Below, piece after piece: positions 32,234 through 36,422 of a stretch of 36,422 nucleotides of DNA. Source of the DNA: Dyadobacter frigoris (lineage in GTDB: Bacteria; Bacteroidota; Bacteroidia; Cytophagales; Spirosomataceae). The stretch is taken from positions 1 through 36,422 of the forward strand of contig NZ_SZVO01000030.1 of the NCBI RefSeq assembly GCF_005280585.1, written 5' to 3'. The position numbers and the translations under genes are program-made. The notes beneath the pieces were generated by a model, which was not told the origin of the DNA, did no database searches, and was given only the letters and a program-made list of their open reading frames with translations. Position 1 is the first letter of the stretch; the number at the start of each line of letters is the position of its first letter.

Positions 32234-32491
32234 ATGAAATTCGACATCGGCACAAAGGAAAAACCAATCGTTTGGAAGACACCTCCATTATCCTCCGAAT
32301 TCACCATGCATCCAGATACAACAAAGGATGGCAAAGAAATCCTGGTATGCACAGTGGGGAAAACGGTTTTGCATTATGATTACCGGTGCCTCTCAGATCT
32401 TCATATGATGCTAAAAGAACACGGTGATTGGATGGAGTTGGGAAGTACTGATGAGCAAAAACAGGTAAAGGAAGGAACTGTGGAAGGCTAG
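32234..32491 (+). pseudogene. Conserved Bacteroidota hypothetical protein, nonsense-truncated
   Basis: 85 codons from ATG 32234: MKFDIGTKEKPIVWKTPPLS ... LVCTVGKTVLHYDYRCLSDL ... ELGSTDEQKQVKEGTVEG, then TAG. Behind the stop the same frame reads GRSE, and a shift gives NPVSRF. As I recall the family (~120 aa), it continues AWGRSEKNPVGGW, so a TGG-to-TAG change and a further frameshift seem to have removed the last third. The family's function is unknown. Whether the short product still folds is not known. Confidence 0.55.
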
Positions 32492-32602
32492 GGACGCTCT
32501 GAAACAAAATCCGGTCAGCAGGTTTGACAAAAGATCAACAAGAATACAAATGAAGTGCCATTTTAACTATTAAATTACCCATTGAAAATCCAGCCATTGG
32601 AA

Positions 32603-32854
32603 TTAATATTCAAAACAATGATTAGATGTCACTCTGAACAACCAAGTGACAAATCGGGACTCGAAATGAAATAAATACAGTTTGGATGTCAATTTCAGAA
32701 AGATGTCCTGTGTAAAATCCTCCGCTTTGTCTCTGTCTTTCAGAATGAAAAGATACTGCCTGAAAACCCTTTGAGACTGTCTCCTGTATAATTCTTCAAA
32801 ATAAAAGTTTTGCTTTGTTCTGACAAACATCGCAATTAACTCCTCGTCAGATCC
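32603..32854 (-). pseudogene. ECF sigma factor fragment (region 2 only)
   Basis: The minus strand reads GSDEELIAMFVRTKQNFYFE, ELYRRQSQRVFRQYLFILKD, RDKAEDFTQDIFLKLTSKLY, then FVTWLFRVTSNHCFEY and a stop. This is region 2 of an ECF sigma factor, which contacts the -10 element and core polymerase. Region 4 is missing, and the N-terminal part before ATG 32830 has no start codon in frame. The 75-aa product could compete for RNA polymerase at best; a remnant is more likely. Confidence 0.65.
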
Positions 32855-32969
32855 AATATTTTCTTATTCCTTTGTTTGTATATTATGATGGACATACAGA
32901 CAATTGACCAGGTTAGTTTTAAATTCAAAAATAGTATGGCTTGATGCAGGACATACAGTGTATAATCCA

Positions 32970-33383
32970 TTAGTTAAGTGAACCGTTGTCCAAAAATTTC
33001 AGCAGAACTTCCAGGATATTTTGATCGTCCGTTATTTTTCCAAAGCGATTGCTTTTGTTAATAACCTGCTGCCTCAGAAGCCACTCTTTGGGATGATGTA
33101 AAAAGATAAGAACTGGCTGCTCTGGTTTATATCGCTTCACATAGTCAATAAAGTGCACCTTTTCCATATCTTCAATAGCAGAAGTAAAACAGACAATAAA
33201 TAAGTCATAACTGTTGTAGCCTCTTTTTGTATTTTCCTTATTCTGAAAAAGCATTTTTCTAAAAACCTGGCAAATACTTCCCGCATCCTCCACCTGTACC
33301 CTGCCCTGGTATCCATCAAAAAGCGAGGTCAATCTGCCTCTCAACGGAGCAGGATTCGTATCCAGAATCAGAACATGTTTCAT
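32970..33383 (-). CDS. Receiver-like protein without phosphoacceptor aspartate
   Basis: 137 aa. The beginning MKHVLILDTNPAPLRGRLTS and the strands YDLFIVCFTS and PVLIFLHHP follow a response-regulator receiver domain, but the third strand ends in Cys/Phe where the phosphorylated aspartate should be. The usual lysine near strand five is not evident. It is a stand-alone domain without output, so a binding or sequestering role is possible. It lies in the same direction as the LuxR-type regulator 265 nt upstream. Confidence 0.55.
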   Translation of the reverse strand: MKHVLILDTNPAPLRGRLTSLFDGYQGRVQVEDAGSICQVFRKMLFQNKENTKRGYNSYDLFIVCFTSAIEDMEKVHFIDYVKRYKPEQPVLIFLHHPKEWLLRQQVINKSNRFGKITDDQNILEVLLKFLDNGSLN

Positions 33384-33556
33384 ATACGTTGGATATTCAA
33401 AATCTTATCGTTATCAGAAAATGCTTGTCATATAATTCCGAAGCCGCCTCTTACAAGTTTGAAGGATAAATCTTCCGGGCATGCATTCAGCAAGGTTTTA
33501 CAAAGCTTGCCTTTCACTTTAACGGATGCTTAACTTTTGCATAATATCATTCAGAT

Positions 33557-33582
33557 TTACCCTCCGGAAACCCGGAGGGTAA
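33557..33582. repeat. GC-rich inverted repeat
   Basis: TTACCCTCCGG pairs with CCGGAGGGTAA around AAAC. It stands out in AT-rich DNA 67 nt downstream of the LuxR-type gene. There is no T-run on either side, so it is a possible processing or protein-binding site. Confidence 0.5.
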
Positions 33583-33648
33583 TCACATGTGTGCGTATAG
33601 CCGCCAGAAGACGAACTTTCTTAATCCCGTTACGAGAAATACGTTTGA

Positions 33649-34323
33649 CTACCCATTGCTACTTAAGTTCCTGATGTCACATACATTAAATTGCACATAT
33701 TCAATCTCATCCCTCAGTTTCATGATATTATCCACCTGCATTTTTTTAAATATTGTCGATTTAATTGTACTGATGGTAGAAGCTTTTCTGTTCAGCACCT
33801 CTGCTATCCAGCTCGTTCTCATACCTTCACTCAGATACTTTGCAATTTCATATTCATGAGGTGTCAGTCTTGATCTTTTTGGCCTTGTAATTCTTTCTTC
33901 GTTTATGTCCTTGTCCGAATTCAAAATAAGGTCTATAATTTCCTGGCTGATGTAACGCCTTCCCTTTAAAACAAATTGAATACATTCCATAAGTTCGGAT
34001 ACAACGGCATGTTTGGACAAATAACCACTTATGCCGGTATTCATATAAGATATTACTGTGGCAGATTCAGGTTTTTCCATATAACCAATGAATCTTCCGG
34101 CTGGATACCTTTTTTTTATCTGGCAAATAGCATTTATTTCATTGGCCCTGGCCGACTGACTTATTCCTAAAATAATTAAATCGACTTCCTCAAATGGAAA
34201 ATCACTGTTAAAAGATAAAATCGTATCTGATTCAATGATTGTCACATCAGAAAAACTATCTTTCAAAAACATTAGTACTCCTAAACGAAGTACCGGAAAC
34301 TTATCAATGATTGCGATTTTCAT
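33649..34323 (-). CDS. LuxR-type response regulator with degenerate receiver domain
   Basis: 224 aa. Receiver domain 1-120: MKIAIIDKFPVLRLGVLMFL with D7, strand three VDLIILGIS with glycine at the phosphorylation position, and the conserved GYLSK lysine at 104. DNA-binding domain 150-205: RLTPHEYEIAKYLSEGMRTS and WIAEVLNRKASTISTIKSTI, a NarL/LuxR helix-turn-helix. It binds DNA presumably without phosphorylation control, or uses another signal. No histidine kinase is nearby. Confidence 0.8.
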   Translation of the reverse strand: MKIAIIDKFPVLRLGVLMFLKDSFSDVTIIESDTILSFNSDFPFEEVDLIILGISQSARANEINAICQIKKRYPAGRFIGYMEKPESATVISYMNTGISGYLSKHAVVSELMECIQFVLKGRRYISQEIIDLILNSDKDINEERITRPKRSRLTPHEYEIAKYLSEGMRTSWIAEVLNRKASTISTIKSTIFKKMQVDNIMKLRDEIEYVQFNVCDIRNLSSNG

Positions 34324-35345
34324 CTTGTTCTTATTAAATTATAAAAATACTTCTCCCTCTTTGCTTTAATAAAGCAACGTACACTTTGTTCAAAACAGGA
34401 TTTCAAATGTCCTGTCCGGAAATATCTCAACAGGCACATTTCAGCCATGGGTACGTCCGAATGTATTGGCACACGAAGCAACCCATAACAATAAACCTAA
34501 ACATTTTGAAAACTTTCCCAAGCAGTTTTCTATCCCTCCGTAACACTTTCATACCCTGATATTCAGTATGCTTTTATTCATTCTAAAAATCATGGAGCAT
34601 GTAAAAATATTACTCGTTGGCATGCTCATAGCGGATATAATCCACGACTTAGTAATAAATGGTGTGTTGCAGGCAAAAATAATCCTTCGACCAGCGGTAA
34701 ACAAACGATAGCTACCTTACAGCCTCAGAAGCTGATAATAAAATCACTCCTCAGCCAACATATCATGGATTAGTAAAAACCTGTTTAATTTCTATGACTA
34801 CTGAATAAGATACAGCTGAACGTCAAATTAACATAACTCTCCAAAGTATACGTCAACCTTTAGCCCGCTAATTTCAAAGCAGAAAATTCACTACAACTTT
34901 TATTGAATAATTTAATCTTGCGAAAACGATCCTTGATCTTGATTCTATATTTAAATATAAGATTATTGCAAATAATAAGCAAGTACTTATAAAACTTTTA
35001 TCGAATTATTTTATCATTTCATACAAATCATTCATCATCCGATTCGTAAATATTGTAGTAGGTTCCTTTCGGGCATATACCATAAAAAAACCAAATTCCG
35101 GTACTTAAAGACCATTTTTTACGAGATTATCTGATCCAAAAAAAATCACAGACCAGATATTCATTTAAAGCCAACAGGAGCTATTCGACCAGACAGGCAC
35201 CGTGTCCAAAATTCCGATCAAAGATAAAAATCTATGTAAAATACAATTTTTCGATCCATCTGAAACAACTTGCCAGACACACAGCCCCAACGGTACATTT
35301 TTATTGATGATGACCTCTAATGAATAGTAAAAGAACTTTAAGAAA
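34324..35345. other. Gene-free kilobase
   Basis: No convincing coding region on either strand. A 39-codon plus-strand frame at 34591 (MEHVKILLVGMLIADIIHDL) looks vaguely like a receiver start but has no support. A 79-codon minus-strand frame at 35165-35404 reads through the terminator at 35346-35374 and is an artefact. It may contain the promoter of the LuxR-type regulator at its left end. Confidence 0.5.
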
Positions 35346-35374
35346 ATATCTTCCCGGAAAATCCGGAAAGATAT
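35346..35374 (-). terminator. Terminator of the surface-protein gene
   Basis: ATATCTTTCCGGA pairs with TCCGGGAAGATAT (12 of 13) on the minus strand, followed by TTTTCTTAAAG. It lies 20 nt downstream of the stop at 35394. Confidence 0.7.
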
Positions 35375-35393
35375 TTCTAAATACATTTTAACC

Positions 35394-36422
35394 CTATTTG
35401 ACAATCACTATTTTTTGTGATGATACCACGCCATTGGTGCGGACAATTTTCACCAGATACATTCCACCCGGAAGATTTGAAACATTGATCTCTCCCGTTG
35501 TTGTAGCAGCTGACTGGTGTACAATGCCTCCGTTGGGATTATAGATGGTCACTTTGCTTACCTGACCGAAATCACGGATAAGCAATTTGTCAGTGGCCGG
35601 ATTTGGATAAACCGAAAGATCCGCTGCATTTCCATCAAATTTCACACTCTGGATACGGCTATAAGCGAACGTTGCATCTCTGTCCACCATTTTCAGGCGG
35701 TACAGGTTTTCACTGCCTTTTACCGGGCTGCTGTCCGTGAACGAATATTTGTTTTCAACTTTGCTGTCGCCATGCGAGCTAACTTTACCGATCATATGCC
35801 AGTCTTTGCCCGTAACGCTATGCTGAATTTCGAAGAAATCACTGTTGGTTTCAGCAGTCGTTGCCCAGTTTAGTCGAGCTACCTGTCCTTCCTTCGTTAC
35901 ATTGAAAGAGGTAAGTGTCACAGGCAGCGGAGTCGCGTTGATCGTGATTGTGGCAGGATTCGAGATCAGTCCGTTTACATCGGTTACGGTATAGGTAATG
36001 GTACTCGTGATCGGCACGGTTACGAGTGGATCCGGAGTAAAGGTCACGTCACCTGTTATCGGATCAACCGTATAAGTTCCTTCATTCGGAATCGTTATCG
36101 AAGTTGATGGTATTCCTGTATTTGGGTCTATCAGTTTCACCGTAGTCGGGTCAATCGGTGCTGAACCTGGCGTGTCGTTGGTCAATACCGTCACGATAGC
36201 CGGATTTCCGTTGGTAGAAGTTCCTATGTCAGTTTTTGCCACGGGTGGTGTAGCCGTTACGGTAACCGTAATGGGAGCCGGATTTGAAATCACTCCGTTC
36301 ACATCTTTTTCCGTATAATTAACCGGCGTGGCAGTTCCTGTGAACGTCGCTACCGGTGTGAAAGTGATATCACCCGTTGTCGTGTTCACCACATAGGTAC
36401 CTTCACCCGGAATGGTCACGGA
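35394..36422 (-). CDS. Large Ig-repeat surface protein with type IX sorting domain, 3' end
   Basis: The open frame continues past the window edge, so only the last ~342 codons are seen. It contains two tandem repeats of ~90 residues (TIPGEGTYVVNTTTGDITFT and TIPNEGTYTVDPITGDVTFT), Ig/cadherin-like modules. They are followed by a fibronectin-like NWATTAETNSDFFEIQHSVT...YRLKMVDRDATFAYS region and a C-terminal type A sorting domain, LSVYPNPATDKLLI to GGMYLVKIVRTNGVVSSQKIVIVK. The sorting domain is removed during type IX export, which places the protein on the cell surface or outside. The role is likely adhesive. Confidence 0.93.
   Translation of the reverse strand, partial: SVTIPGEGTYVVNTTTGDITFTPVATFTGTATPVNYTEKDVNGVISNPAPITVTVTATPPVAKTDIGTSTNGNPAIVTVLTNDTPGSAPIDPTTVKLIDPNTGIPSTSITIPNEGTYTVDPITGDVTFTPDPLVTVPITSTITYTVTDVNGLISNPATITINATPLPVTLTSFNVTKEGQVARLNWATTAETNSDFFEIQHSVTGKDWHMIGKVSSHGDSKVENKYSFTDSSPVKGSENLYRLKMVDRDATFAYSRIQSVKFDGNAADLSVYPNPATDKLLIRDFGQVSKVTIYNPNGGIVHQSAATTTGEINVSNLPGGMYLVKIVRTNGVVSSQKIVIVK

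Noticed and set aside
3772..32491. TAG read as an amino acid, since three genes are cut by TAG
   Set aside because: The expected residues differ (Gln, probably Glu, Trp), frameshifts accompany two of the cases, and TAG also serves as an ordinary stop here (for example at 15550). Plain mutation is simpler.
35165..35404. A 79-codon minus-strand ORF after the surface-protein gene
   Set aside because: It overlaps the end of that gene and reads straight through its terminator.
1..36422. CRISPR arrays, tRNA or rRNA genes
   Set aside because: No regularly spaced repeats, no tRNA-like cloverleaf with a CCA end and no rRNA sequence were seen in reading both strands; this was by eye, not by a search program.

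Overview
The window is Bacteroidota DNA, most likely from a Sphingobacteriales- or Cytophagales-type relative. The evidence is a SusC/SusD pair, a C-terminal type IX secretion sorting domain, Bacteroides-type MobA/MobB/MobC proteins, and TAnnTTTG-type -7 promoter boxes in front of some genes. I cannot name the genus.

Positions 1-18 kb are a mobilizable or integrative element that is visibly decaying. Nearly everything is on the minus strand. From the left there is a frameshifted insertion-sequence transposase cut by the window edge, then mobC (coupling protein), mobB (relaxase) and mobA with an in-frame amber codon. Next comes a 59-codon histone H1-like gene split by a 3.55-kb recombinase-in-trio (RIT) element. 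The RIT element carries three intact tyrosine recombinases and 65-bp terminal inverted repeats. Two plus-strand genes of unknown function and a DinB-like gene follow. The block ends with a minus-strand operon read 17.9 to 11.2 kb: ssb, a DUF932 gene, unknown and broken accessory genes, PRTRC protein E, PRTRC protein C, a 56-codon ORF, an unknown protein, PRTRC protein B and the PRTRC ThiF protein. A strong hairpin lies just downstream. The PRTRC genes are intact and translationally coupled, while mobA, the histone gene and two genes in the ssb-PRTRC operon are broken.

Positions 18-29 kb look more like chromosomal or accessory metabolism. Two Crp/Fnr-type regulators flank a 397-residue helical protein on the plus strand. 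A MauE/DoxX-type membrane protein, a small exported four-cysteine peptide (DUF6520-like) and a 350-residue exported protein follow. Converging on these is a minus-strand operon of SusC, SusD and an exported TlpA-like thioredoxin with a long C-terminal extension.

Positions 29-36 kb hold two adjacent XRE regulators, a possible toxin-antitoxin remnant, an Rpn-type nuclease and a nonsense-truncated hypothetical gene. They also hold an ECF sigma-factor fragment, two receiver-type proteins lacking the phosphoacceptor aspartate (one with a LuxR DNA-binding domain), and the 3' end of a large surface protein with Ig-like repeats and a type IX sorting signal.

The best finding is the RIT insertion. Deleting the element together with one copy of its flanking 6-bp repeat restores a perfect histone H1-like reading frame. 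The element ends also contain paired hairpins whose 7-nt loops lie in direct orientation inside inverted termini.
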